Origin: Agrypnia vestita
Lineage: Eukaryota; Arthropoda; Insecta; Trichoptera; Phryganeidae
Direction: 5' to 3'
Assembly (NCBI GenBank): GCA_016648135.1
Contig: JADDOH010000306.1
Location: 62,001 to 126,000 of the forward strand
DNA: 64,000 nt
The notes below the pieces were generated by a model. That model did no database searches. It was given only the letters and a program-made list of their open reading frames with translations, and was not told the origin of the DNA. Positions 1 to 10,791 of this stretch are shown here, in pieces. Positions within the stretch are counted from its first letter, which is position 1; the number at the start of each line of letters is the position of its first letter. The position numbers and the translations under genes are program-made.

Positions 1-520
1 CAACGGTCAAAATGGGATTAGTAAGGGAGGGGAGAGACATCTCGAGAATACCCAGTGGCGGATGGTGGTCAGCGCAGCATTCCCGAGCGGATCATACTGT
101 GCCGGCCCATCCTCTAGACGGACTATTTTGCCCGCCTAGCCAAATTATCTCCCGAACGGGGAGGTGTACATATGTAAATGTTGCGTCAAATTGAACGCCT
201 GGCACATGCGTTCATAAATCGCCTCAAAAAAGGCCGATTCCTATCTCTCGATGTATCTCCTTCCAAACTAATCCGATTCTTTATTTTATAACGAATTCTG
301 ACAGGAAATGACATGCCAGGTTTTGTGCACTTTTTCTGAGTTCATCTCGTGAACTTTCTGATTTTACGGCGTTGCAAACTTTCCACGCGCCGCGTACGTC
401 TGGTCCATAAACCAGCGGCCCCCGCCAGGCGCCGGCTTGTCGCGTTCAAACGTCGGCCTGCCTGACCATTTTAACGGCCTTTCAAATCTGCTGCGCAGTT
501 ATCTGAAAACTGGCAAAAAA
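1..520. other. GC-richer segment without a recognised gene
   Basis: This stretch is clearly richer in G, C and CpG than the AT-rich DNA that follows. The richest part, about 375-480, has many CCG, GCC and GGC words. A 60-codon open frame on the plus strand at 12-194 matches nothing I recognise and has no splice context I can defend. It could be part of a 5' exon or promoter of a gene to the left, or an old GC-rich repeat. Confidence 0.3.
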
Positions 521-544
521 CATATTTTTGCTATTTAATTTAAT

Positions 545-601
545 CCGCGAGATCGGCCGTCATCCTCCACAGTGAGATACGTTTATTTCCGAATCTCGCG
601 G
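545..601. repeat. Short perfect inverted repeat (9-bp arms)
   Basis: CCGCGAGAT at 545-553 is matched by its exact reverse complement at 593-601, leaving a 39-nt loop. It lies at the junction between the GC-richer start and the AT-rich DNA. It could be the remnant of a small terminal-inverted-repeat element or chance. No target duplication is visible. Confidence 0.45.
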
Positions 602-953
602 ATGTCCTAATAATGCACAAAACCTTATATCTCCAGTCAGGATTCGTCAGTAATAAGACCGCTAATTCCACTCATTTTATTTACAACAAAAAATTACAAA
701 TTACATATAGAATAAAATTACAAAAAATTCTTAAAACTATTCAAGTTGTCGAGGCCTCGACGCGAGTATAAGAAATATTATAAACTAAATGCATAAATGT
801 TCAAAAAATAAACCTTATGGTAACAATTACACATACACACACGGCCATATATTGTTATTTTTATTAAATTTAAAAAATTCAATTTTATGCCGCTGGATTG
901 ATCGTGTGCGAAACAGTGTCGAGGTGTATTTATCTCTTTATTTATTTATATTA

Positions 954-1061
954 AGACTTTGGTCGTTTGGCCATGTGGAGGGGAATATCGAACAGCAGTT
1001 ATTAAGAGGATTACGAGGAGAAGCAATTTGTTGTTGGGAGGATATTACAGAGGATCACTGA
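954..1061 (+). pseudogene. Possible non-LTR reverse transcriptase C-terminal relic
   Basis: An open frame of 36 codons begins RLWSFGHVEGNIEQ and ends at a stop at 1059-1061. The R-L-x-x-F-G-H-V-E word is the hallmark of the region just after the reverse transcriptase domain in RTE- and CR1-like LINEs (compare RLRWFGHVERM). Only this word supports the call, and the rest has diverged. There is no intact upstream reverse transcriptase. The following 140 bp are moderately GC-rich and may be the 3' UTR of the same element. It could also be a chance match. Confidence 0.33.
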
Positions 1062-1470
1062 ACAGAAGTTACAGGGCGCAGGAGCTTGAGAAATCTAAAG
1101 GTAAGATGGAGGGAAAGCCTTTTAAAACAGCGATAGCCAAAGTGGTGGTCCGCAAGAAAATTTTTACACTTATATTTAACACTAAAAAGTCCTGTTAGTT
1201 GTCCGCGGGATTTAAAATTATGAATCTAGTGGCCGCTGAGGTGGCGACCGCTGTTCTAAAACATATCAAAATACATCATTCTCTATATAATAATGTCCGT
1301 CACTAATTCTAAAAAGACGCTAGATGGTTCTCACAGCCTCAACTCGCGGCCGAAAGATACAGAATGTTACAGAGATTATTCACAATACTTAATAGGTAGG
1401 TTCCTGCATAAATTACGAGTCGAAAGTGTTCAAAGTAAAATGTTCTATCATCGGTGACTTCAAAGTAGAG

Positions 1471-1663
1471 TAGCTTGTTGGTCTTGTGGTTAGGACACTC
1501 GCCTCGTGATCCAAAGGTCGCGGGTTCGAATCTCACTCCAGACTAGCAAGTTAGTCCTATTTTGATAGCACAAGCGTTTAGCTTAGTTTGAAAATAGTAA
1601 GAATATTGATGTGACACGTATTCCGTGTTCGCATCTCTATTTTTTTTTTAAAAAAAAAAAAAG
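1471..1663 (+). mobile_element. tRNA-derived SINE, family 1, full-length copy
   Basis: The head is tRNA-like. An A-box region lies at about 1478-1496 (TGGTCTTGTGGTTAGGAC) and a perfect B box, GGTTCGAATCT, at 1523-1533, correctly spaced for Pol III. The tRNA-unrelated body runs from GCAAGTTAGTCC to the conserved tail around 1569-1640, ending in a run of T then A at about 1640-1663. The same body recurs at 42686-42780, 59685-59862 (minus) and 61551-61620, which shows a dispersed family. The head has lost good cloverleaf pairing, as expected for a SINE rather than a tRNA gene. Confidence 0.8.
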
Positions 1664-1689
1664 TTATGCATTTTTTTCAATATTTCTTA

Positions 1690-1809
1690 GTAGAGGCAGA
1701 GGCTGATGGTTCAGGGCAGATTGGATCACCTACTAGATGGGCGGATCTGGTAATTCAAGACTTCAGGAAGCCAGACGTACTAAAGATCGAACCTGAGGGC
1801 GACGGATAA
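1690..1809 (+). pseudogene. Possible LINE ORF2 C-terminal relic
   Basis: A 39-codon frame ending in TAA contains SPTRWADLVIQDF, which resembles the GRPPTRWxDDI word found near the C-terminus of insect RTE-type reverse transcriptases. Its composition is markedly less AT-rich than the flanks. It begins just after the SINE tail, so the SINE may have inserted in, or ridden with, the LINE remnant. No upstream catalytic motifs are present. The call rests on one short word. Confidence 0.35.
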
Positions 1810-1869
1810 TTTTGGTATCATCATTATCAGTGACCTCAACTGCTCTGCCAAGGGCATAACGATGGAAAA

Positions 1870-2985
1870 AATATTCAAGGTTAAAACAGTACATTAAACT
1901 CTAACAAAGTAGACATTAGATAAATGTTTACATGACCCTTTTGATTCCCCTCTCTAAGAGAGGAAAGGCATTGAGAATATAGATATAAACGTACGTTTGG
2001 GACAAATAACAGACAAAAACTATTGGACAAATGTTCAAAATTCAACATAGAAGACCATTCATACTTCAAAGAATATTTTACACTACTTACTTACTTGTTA
2101 CATTAAAAGTTTCCGAAGACCGAATAAAGCAGTTCATAATTCCAAAACTACCTGGCAGACTAAAAAATTCAACGGGACAAAAAAATGTAGCTGTAATAAA
2201 AATTGTTAAAATAATATTACAATGAACTGTGAATTATGGTGATTATAACTTTAATGTAACTGTATTTTTATTAACTATTCTTTAGTATGTATCCTGCAAT
2301 GTATCTTCGCACACAATCTGCATTATATGCAGTTATGCAAGATCGCTTAGCACGAGAAAGATATTGTTTTTAATGAAAATAACATTTAGCCTGCAGAACT
2401 TAATAATAATATTTATTAAAAAAAATTATTTTCAATTTCATTAAAAATAAAGATGGTGTTCTACAAACTAAACACAAACACCAAAATAAAAAATTAAAGG
2501 TATTGACACTTCTATCTTTTTGATTTCAAAAGAGGTTTTGTAGGCGTCTGATATTGTATCCGATATCGATAAAGGTGAACACAATGTAATAGCTATACCT
2601 AGTGGGTTTCTAAAAATACATTCAACGTGTTACATTCGACACAGTTTCCGTGAAAGGATAAGGATGATTCTATAAAAAAATCGTGTGTTTCTAAATTTTC
2701 AGTTTCAGTGCCGATAAATCGGCGTTTATTAGCTCAGTAACTTTTATAACAGCTTGCATCAAAACATAATTAATGTTAAGAATATTTGCAGAGTTTATGA
2801 ATAAGATAGCAACAAATACAATATTATACAATTTTTTGAATGCAGGCCTTTGTAATGATTGTTATTATTTAGATTAAAGGGACACTTAAGGTATTTAAGT
2901 AACAATAATTAATATGAATTTGCAAATCATCATTTGTTTATGGATAATTACCAAATTTTACATACAAGTTATACAGAATTACAGT
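1870..2985. other. AT-rich stretch with no gene seen
   Basis: I see no coding or RNA signal here. Open frames are short and rich in Lys, Asn, Ile and Phe codons, as expected of AT-rich noncoding DNA. Confidence 0.5.
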
Positions 2986-2989
2986 TTGA

Positions 2990-3345
2990 TAAATTGAAAA
3001 TTTTGGAGATAAGAAAAAGTGTTAATGGTAAATTGAATATTATACATCCATCCAGGTCCTTTTTACAAAGAGTTATCTTTCAAATTTGTTTTTATGTTAG
3101 TACTTTATTCATTATTATTTATTCATTTCCCATATATTATTTTTACATTTTTTACTGTTTTACATTATTTATTCATTTCCCATATATTATTTTTACATTT
3201 TTTACTGTCCATACTTTGATTTTTTATTTGTTAGTACAGGTAGGTACATTATATCCTGACGAAGGGGATATGAAACATGTTGATATTTTCAGTACACAAG
3301 TGGTGAAAACAAAATATATTTATACTAATTGTGTTAATGTCACCA
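2990..3345 (+). repeat. Dispersed repeat family C with hammerhead-like motif
   Basis: This segment aligns along most of its length with 48260-48580. Shared landmarks are AAGAAAAAGTGTTAAT near 3013, TTTATGTTAGTA near 3091, a T-rich middle, then the motif CTGACGA...GAAAC (3256-3276) followed by ATGTTGATATTTTCA and TGGTGAAA. The motif order (CUGANGA, short stem, GAAAC) matches a hammerhead ribozyme core and is typical of Penelope-like elements. In this copy stem II is nearly gone. A 47-bp block (ATTTATTCATTTCCC...) is duplicated in tandem at about 3117-3207. Orientation follows the motif. Confidence 0.6.
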
Positions 3346-4852
3346 AAAAAAAATTTTGCAATTTTTGAAGAATTTATAAAAACGTAAATTTTTAACGTAT
3401 TTAAAGTATTTAGAAAACGGTTGCGACATTGTTTTCGTTCTTTTGTGACAACATTTTGAAATTCCATTTTAAATAATCCCAGCACGAACACCCACATTAG
3501 GGTGTATTTTATCTATTTTATAAGCCTTTTATCCCGAGGGACATATTCCTTTCGGACATGGCATTTTACATGCATTCCTCCGTGTATACCTTTACAAGCA
3601 ATCCCTTTTGCGAGCAATGGATGTAACCCAAGTTACATAATATATCCGAATGAATAGAATTCTGTCACAAAATAACGCACGTTAGGACGGTACGGTATTT
3701 GATTTATGTTGGTTCGTTTTAAGCCCGTAATCTACAATTTATAAATAGAAACAAGGACTGGAAGCTGGAACCTAATCAAAAGAGGCAAAGAGAAACTGGG
3801 AAATGAGAAAATAATGCAACAAAATTAATTTACTTACCTACGAATAATGGCGAACAGAGGCAGAGAATGTTCAAAATGCTTCAGCAAACGTTCGTAATAA
3901 CATTAATTGATGGCATGACCAAGGAAAATATTAATAGAGAAGCTATGGAAAAGTAAAAAGCGTGGTAGAGATTAATAGAGAAAATTGCTTTGAGGAGGGA
4001 AGGTTTCTTAAGAAGAAGAGTATGAAAGAATGTTGAACACATTTTTTTGAAAAAATATTTTTTTAAATGGAGACGCCTACATGAAGTGTGACCGCATGTG
4101 AAACTTAGTTTACATGCTGATATTTTTTGAAAAATTATTTAATAAATTTAACTATTTCATTCAGTGGCTTTCAAATATCCAGCCACAAATTAAAGGTTTG
4201 AAGGTCCTCCCGTCACGCACAGAAACTCGTAAATCAAAATACGAATAAAATATTCTAATAAAAAATCAAAATATTTTTGGACCCACTCGAGAATCAGTGA
4301 GCTGAGAATTTTTCGATATGCCGACGGAAAAAATGCATAATATTAAGGGAGAAGTGTGGCTATCCTTTTAAAAATAAACCTACTTCAGACCCCCGGTGAC
4401 AGGATATCTACGTCACCCGCAGGGCCGGCGAGTAAGTCTCAAAAACCCGGATTACAAGAAGAAGAAATAGAGACAAATTTGCACACATGAGAGAATGATT
4501 CGTTCTCACGCGACTGATTTTAGCCGTGTGTGGATACCGAGCACGAATTAAATATATAAATACACAGCCAGCATAACAAAACGCCTGCCTCATTGGCATT
4601 GTCATTTTGACATTTGACAAGCAAATAAGCAAATTTACCATTGGAATACACACCAAACATTTTGTATGTCAGTTCTCACCAAAAATAAGACAATTACATT
4701 AAACTGACGGACGTAAAGATAAGGCAAATATTATTATAATCCGGCTTTAGTAGGTAAGTATTCAGTTCGGTACGACTTCCTTACAGATTGTAGAAAACCG
4801 CTAACGCATGCCAAAACTAACATTCAATCTTATTTAAAAAATATTAGAGTTA

Positions 4853-5024
4853 CTTTCATTTAAGAAACACAATGGAATTAGAAGGTGTAAGTCGTGACTA
4901 CGAGACACATTGTTTCGTTGTGTTTGTGTGTATAGCCGTAAAGTCCAATACAATACAACGAAACAATGTGCGTCGTACGTACGGCTTACACATACTAACT
5001 CTATTGTATTTCTTAAATGAAAAG
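4853..5024. mobile_element. Hairpin MITE, 172 bp
   Basis: The left arm starts CTTTCATTTAAGAAA at 4853 and the right arm ends in its reverse complement at 5024. The arms match imperfectly over about 75 bp, including ACATTGTTTCGTTGT near the centre, leaving a short loop around 4930-4950. The whole unit would fold into one long hairpin. It encodes nothing. This is the form of a nonautonomous DNA transposon. No clear target duplication could be fixed. Confidence 0.8.
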
Positions 5025-5793
5025 ACCTATACCTGTTGAATTTTGTAGCAAGCCATTATTAACAAAGAGCTTAAGATGCTTAAGCTTAAATAAACGACAA
5101 TATTCACATGTTATTTATTATATTACGTGGATAATGGGAGAATTAATTTAATTTAACTTGGAGGATTATTTGTGTGTCATAATTGACAATTTAAGCCTAA
5201 TATATTACCTATGGAAATAGTTTAATAAACAGATTTTATAATGATAAGGAAATAGATTTTGAGTAAACCTTTAATATTCCCAACAAGGCAACTTTTTAAA
5301 AGTTTTGTGTGTCCTAAATATTAATCAAATTTATAAAAAACTTGCGACACTACAAATTCATTAAATGTACTTTAATAATAATACATTGGGATGTTTTAAT
5401 AATAGACTGAGATCAGCTGGAAATATTGTGTTACCTAAATGTAATATTTTATTAATTATTTATTTTATTAATTAATGTTTAATGTTTAATTTTTAATGTT
5501 TAAGTTTATAAAACCAAGGGTGTTAAATAATAAAAGGTAAAAGGGGAATCAGGAACGGAGAGAAAAGGACGGATCTGATTTGTAAATACTTTTAAAGTAA
5601 TAATATATGTAAAGATATAGTCTATAAAATTTTTGGCTTGCTATAAATTTTTATAAACATGCTTTTGGAAGGGATAGATATATAAAAATTTATTATGTTT
5701 TGATCAATTTTATTATTAATCGCTTCATGTAAAAAAAACTGTGATATGAGAAAAACAGTTATTTAATAATTTTTTATACAATACATATTACAG

Positions 5794-5953
5794 AAAACTC
5801 ACCTTAATAGTTTTATTGGCTGCAAATTTCACAGATGATTTCATTGGTATTGCTGCGATAATCAAAGATTTCCCCGATGTTCATCGAAATGTTGAAATTT
5901 GCGATTGGATTGATGAAGGTATTTCAGTTTTAAATGATGAAAAAATCCATTAA
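5794..5953 (+). pseudogene. Possible pogo/Tigger-like transposase C-terminal exon relic
   Basis: A frame of 52 codons follows a plausible 3' splice site (pyrimidine-rich tract then ACAG at 5790-5793) and ends in TAA at 5951-5953. The peptide has balanced, protein-like composition: LLAANFTDDFIGIAAI, then an acidic stretch with DWIDEGISVLNDE. An N-F-T-D-D segment followed by acidic tails resembles the end of pogo/Tigger transposases, where a C-F-x-K-A-x-F segment precedes acidic repeats. A pogo-type MITE lies elsewhere in the window (40938-41453), so the superfamily was present. No DDE triad is visible, so the assignment is tentative. It could be an exon of an unrelated domesticated gene. Confidence 0.33.
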
Positions 5954-5971
5954 AGTTTGAAATCCTGGTGT

Positions 5972-6102
5972 AACTTTATTTTATGGCCTTTTTTTTGGTC
6001 CTTTTATGGCCCAAATTTTGATTTCAGATTTGACATCAAGGCACTCAACTACGCCAGGATACTTATTTTTAAGAAAATCTAGTGAGGCCATAAAATAAAG
6101 TT
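5972..6102. repeat. Inverted repeat with 17-bp perfect arms
   Basis: AACTTTATTTTATGGCC at 5972-5988 is matched exactly by its reverse complement at 6086-6102, with weaker pairing inside. This is a probable small MITE remnant just downstream of the transposase-like frame. A 263-bp open frame on the minus strand overlaps it but looks like a chance frame. Confidence 0.65.
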
Positions 6103-6371
6103 TAGCCGAAATCCTCACAATTTTTTTTGGTTTTGTTAGGAACTGGGCGGAAACGTAACATTGCGTAAAGAAACTTTGTTTGATCCGTTGATTTTTGGAA
6201 TGCGCGCTAGCTTTGTGATAAGCGATAACTGCGGGGGCTGTCAAAACTGCTGTCCACTGCGCAGTGGCGCACGGACGCAGCTTAGAGCTTGGCTATCCGT
6301 TGAACGAATAGTGCACAAGGAGGAGACTATAGTTCTTCACGATTAGAATTAGCGTCAAATTCACCATCGTT

Positions 6372-7062
6372 AAGGTACAGATACACATGCTTATTACTGG
6401 CATGCTCAATTGCATGCTCAAAACTAGCATGCCCTTACAACTGTACACACTTGCTCATTATTAGCATGCTTATTTTAAGCATGCTCATAAATAAGCATGC
6501 TCAAAGCTAACAATCAAACACACATTCTTATTAGTGGCATGCTCTTGTCATAGAATAGAGACGCTCTTGTTCAAAATGGAAACTGCAAACTGAAATCGAA
6601 AATTCAAGTGAACCAATAAATCAAAACTGTTCCAGAGTTTCCATCCGCACATTTAAGTTTTTCTAATTTTTATTGTAGGATTTGAATCATTCATGTATTT
6701 TAATAAAGTTTTTATTTTTTTACATAGCGGTGACCGAGTATTCCACAGCCATTCGTGATTCCTATAATAAGTCACGAAAAGTAATGTTTTATCATCTCTC
6801 CAACGAGCCATATTTGTTTCATCTGTCGCGGATTGAGAAGAGCGAATTGATAATCGATACTAGCCGCGAATGACATAAGCATGCTCATAATAAGCAAGTC
6901 TATTCACACATGCTCAAAAGATACCCCTTCTCATGGTGAATGACATTAGCATGCTTATCACTAGCAATGTGCGTACACACATGCCACTAATAAGCAAAGG
7001 CTAAAGAAGGTCAATACTGCGCATACTCACGTGCCACTAATAAGCATGTGTATCAGTACCTT
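6372..7062. mobile_element. 691-bp element with GCATGC-rich subterminal repeats
   Basis: The ends are inverted: AAGGTACAGATACACATGC at 6372 is mirrored by a near-identical reverse complement ending GTACCTT at 7062. Inside each end, within about 180 bp, many copies of GCATGC or AGCATGCTTATTA-like words occur in both orientations. The centre lacks them. Clustered subterminal palindromic words are known transposase-binding arrangements in hAT and related DNA transposons. The middle (6718-6873) holds a pyrimidine tract, AG, then a short frame with protein-like composition (AVTEYSTAIRDSY...), possibly an internal transposase scrap. No target duplication is evident. Confidence 0.7.
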
Positions 7063-7069
7063 TGTGTAT

Positions 7070-8015
7070 TGATTTTTTTTTCTTACAATATAATTAGTAA
7101 TCAAAGTTAGCTCTGACATGCAGATAGTTACAATTCTTGAGCTCACGTTAATCTTTGAACTAAGTAATAATTATTTCAATTTAAAATGTTTTTGAAGTCA
7201 TGTTTTAGCGCATTAGGGGTAAAATTTAAATTGTAACGGAAGTTGCTTCAGCGCAGCGTACCGGAAATGCGTGTAGCGGGAAGCAACATCATGTAGCCGG
7301 AATACAAGGCCACGAAATGCGCCCGCATCCATTAAACTATCAAAAATTTATTTATTTGAAATTAGTGTTCCAGTAATATAAATAATGTATTGTCGACCAT
7401 TTTGAATCGAGTACCAATCATAATTATGCTAAATTCAAAAGCTGATGAATGATTGGTTATTGAATTGAAAATTAGAAATGTTTATTGAAAGTGATATTCG
7501 AGAAATTATTTATTGGAAAAACGACGTAATTGTCAGATATTAAATTTCAAAACAAAAAAAACATTAATTCATTCGACATTCAATGTGGTTTTCAAAGTTG
7601 TGTAGCCTCGAAACTTTTATAATTAACAAAAATGAACTTTGTTTCCACCACATACGTTGTGATGGATCCTCTTCTTCGCCTTTCAGCTCGATCCTACTCG
7701 TAACTGAGTTTACGCCTTGTTAGAGGCAAACAAGCTATCTATCTACGTCGGGTGAAGGCTCTACGGTTTTTAACGTAGTATTTCCAAACACCCTCGCTTT
7801 ATTCAAGACCTCCCCAGTTCACGTTGTGTAATTTTTTGTTTCGAACTATAGGGGATGAATTGGTTTAGTGGTAACCCTAACGCAAGCTTTACTTAAATTA
7901 AATACTGGGGTATGAAGTTCGTGAATGTTCATGGAAACGCAAACAAAACTACCTAGCACGTCAATTAAGCCCTACGGTGCAATTGCTAAACATACTATGT
8001 TCCGTGGCCCTATAT
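7070..8015. other. No gene seen; mixed AT-rich and moderately GC-rich DNA
   Basis: From about 7640 the composition shifts to a C-rich plus strand that continues, with breaks, to about 16.6 kb. Near 7225-7275 the words GTTGCTTC and GAAGCAAC form a weak inverted pair. I recognise no gene. Confidence 0.4.
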
Positions 8016-8018
8016 TAT

Positions 8019-9079
8019 TTACCTATCATTCCTACGGACTGAAACCACTGCATCTGGTGTAGCTGCGCTTCCAGAGTGCGCGATCCTCTGCTCCCACGCC
8101 CTCTCCGCTCGATCCCCCATTGTCCTACCTGTATGGGATCGACCGCCATCCACTGGAAAGGTTAGTAACGTGCCGTTATCACATGCGCATGCACATATAG
8201 AGTACATAGATCCCCTGAAAGCCCTCGAGTCCTTCGTAGCCGCTCCTATGGATGATTCCGTCTTCGACGCCCTCGCTGATTAATAATTTTATCTTCCGCC
8301 GTTATCTCGCTGTGCTTATTCCTTACGATCTTTTATATTTACTCTGCATTATCTTTATATCAATTACATTGTTACGTTTATTTACTAGCCGGCCTAAGTT
8401 CCGTCACCTGTATCTGGCCCTATGTCTCATTCTAGTGGTACGTTGGGTTCTAATGGATAAGGGGTTTGTAGAAGGTATGTGTAAATGTATGTTTACGCGG
8501 AAAATGTGGTTGCTTTAAATTCGGCCCCTCCATACCCAAAGGCTCATCGGTGACTGATCCCATCTTCCTTCTCCCGACACGAGTTCCGGATACGTTGACC
8601 TGAGCCTGGATGCGCCTTTTCATGTTGGGCCTCTTCTGTGCAAAGTACCGCACCATCCCTCGCGTCAGTGTCTGGCGTCCGGGCCAGAGCCAGTTTGCCC
8701 CCCGAATTCCAACTCCTCCAGGTTAAACTAAGTTAAACTACGGTATATATACTGAAGCTACTGTAAAGATGGTCCCGGGCCACCTGTCAAGTCAAAAATA
8801 TGCGAGTGGGGAGGGGGAGTTTCCTAGGCTCCCCAACCCTCGCCTGTGAGCAACTGCAGCCCATTGGCCATTCGCGACACTACAGTGACTGCAACCACCC
8901 TCCCAGGTAGTACTTATTATAATCTGGTATGCATCAATACGTTCAATCCATTCCAGACGAGGGAAGACATCCGCACGGGTGTTGTGCCACCCGTGAAGAG
9001 CCCCCTCATACACTACGTACGAATAGATACATACTAATAAAATATAATATACATACATATACCTACATATACAATACAT
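8019..9079 (-). pseudogene. Series of protein-like minus-strand frames, origin unknown
   Basis: Three minus-strand frames in separate phases have GC-richer codons and balanced residues, unlike the neighbourhood. They lie at 8792-9079 (includes WHNTRADVFPRLEWIERIDA), 8450-8656 (FAQKRPNMKRRIQAQV, then MGSVTDEPLGMEGPN), and 8019-8207 (FPVDGGRSHTGRTMGDRAE, then AWEQRIAHSGSAATPDAV). None has an ATG in a convincing context and stops separate them. They may be pieces of one decayed coding element such as a retrotransposon ORF, but no diagnostic motif is visible. Chance frames in GC-richer DNA are the main alternative. I assign no function. Confidence 0.25.
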
Positions 9080-9303
9080 AAATCAATACTTGTAATGGTT
9101 GGTTGCCATGTGGTTTCACGAGGCCATGACCCCTCGTATTAGTAGATGGAAAGGTGGATCTGGACAGTAGGGATATGCCTAGCCCCTGGCCAGGGATGTC
9201 GGTGTATTTTCTCCAAATGGTGTACAGCTAGAATCCTGCCATCGATGATGATGGGATCTGCCTAATTATCTCCGACTGATGTGTAACTGGAACCCTGCCA
9301 TCA

Positions 9304-10445
9304 CTGATGAAGATGATGTTGTCACTATCGAAACGTCACCTGATGATATTTAGCTGAACCGCCGCTAGTGATGATGATGATGATGATGATACTATCGTAA
9401 CGTTTCCTGACGATATATATCTGAGACACCGCTAATGATGATGATGATACTATCGGAACGCCTCTTGACTATATATGACTGGGACACCGCTAATGATGAT
9501 GATGATGATGATGATACTATTGGAACGTCTCCTGACGATATATAACTGGGACACTGCTAATGATGATGAGGTTGATGATACTATCGAAACGCCTCCTGAC
9601 GATATATAGCTGAACCACCGCTAGTGATGATGATGATGATGATGATGATACTATCGTAACGTCTCCTGACTATATATAGCCGAAACACCGCTAATGATGA
9701 TGATGATACTATCGTAACGACTCCTGACGATATATAGCTGAAACACCGCTAATGATGATGATGATGATGATGATGCTATCGAAACGCCCCCTGACTATAT
9801 ATAACTGGGACACTGCTATGATGATGATGTTGATGATACTACCGAAACGTCTCCTGACGATATATAACTGGGACGCTGCTAACGATGATGTTGATGATGA
9901 TACTATCGAAACGCCTCCTGACTACATACAACTGGGACGCTGCTAATGATGGTGATGATGATGATGCTATTGAAACGTCTCCTGACAATATATAACTGGG
10001 ACACTGCTAATGATGATGATGTTGATGATACTATCGAAACGCCTCCTGACGATATAAAGCTGAACCACCGCTAGTGATGACGATGATGATGATGATACTA
10101 TCGCAACGCCTCCCGACGATATATATCTGGAACACCGCTAGTGATGATGATGATACTATCAGAACGCCTCCTGACTATATGTGACTGGAACACCGCTAAT
10201 GAAGATGATGATGATGATACTATTGAAACGTCTCCTGACGATATACAACTGGGACACTGCTAATGATGGTGATGATACTATCGGAACGCCTCCTGACTAT
10301 ATATGACTGGAACACCGCTAATGAAGATGATGATGATGATACTATTGAAACGTCTCCTGACGATATACAACTGGGACACTGCTAATGATGGTGATGATGA
10401 TGATGATGCTATCGAAACGCCTCCCGACTATATATAACAGGGACG
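9304..10445. repeat. Minisatellite of 18 units, about 64 bp, with (GAT)n cores
   Basis: The anchor CTAT(C/T)GNAACGNCTCCTGAC recurs 18 times between 9324 and 10410, spaced 57-70 bp (mean about 64). Each unit has the anchor, a CGATATATA or TATATATGA segment, CTGGGACAC or CTGAACCAC, CGCTAATG or CGCTAGTG, then 2-8 GAT triplets that set the unit length. Two subtypes (after CTGA: CGATATAT or CTATATAT) nearly alternate, so the real unit of duplication is often a dimer of about 128 bp. Degenerate relatives extend left to about 9240. A run of Met from the GAT/ATG phase is an artefact, not a protein. Confidence 0.95.
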
Positions 10446-10724
10446 CGGCATATGAATAGACAAATAAATACCTAATTGATTAATGAACCATTCAATCAAT
10501 CAAGCAATCAATTAAATAAATAAATAGAAATGAATAAATAAGTTCGGCGTCGAGCACACGGGCCGCGCGATCCCTGGAAGTTCACACACATGCAGAGAAG
10601 GGTTAATTTGGGCAAATTAATTCGCCCCTATTATGGTCAGTACGGATTCGGCATGCAAACAAACACCTGTGGATAAAGGTATATTTAAAGTTTACGGTAC
10701 AGGGGTTAACTTTCACTGTCGGCG

Positions 10725-10791
10725 CTCCTTCCGTCTCTGTCTGGGGTGTCGAACCCGAGACCATTCTTCTTAATCGTGCGCCACCTTTATA
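10725..10791 (-). repeat. tRNA-like relic with B box, likely SINE head
   Basis: On the minus strand GGTGGCGCACGATTAAGA (weak A box) is followed about 25 nt later by CGGGTTCGACACCC, which fits a Pol III B box with a closing T-stem. The acceptor stem does not pair. It is most likely a decayed SINE head. No second copy was found in the window. Confidence 0.35.

Noticed and set aside
2934..3368. 144-codon frame, the longest in the window
   Set aside because: It lies in repeat family C, its middle is a tandem duplication of T-rich sequence, and the homologous copy at 48.3 kb does not keep the frame.
6380..7050. Possible CRISPR-like or regular tandem array of GCATGC words
   Set aside because: Spacing is irregular, words occur in both orientations and the block has inverted ends. 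A transposon explanation fits better, and CRISPR is not expected in this eukaryotic setting.
7225..7275. Inverted words GTTGCTTC/GAAGCAAC
   Set aside because: Arms of only 8 bp with a mismatch-prone surround. No element boundaries.
9752..9946. 64-codon frame starting with eight Met
   Set aside because: It is a translation of the (GAT/ATG)n core of the minisatellite. The phase drifts between units.
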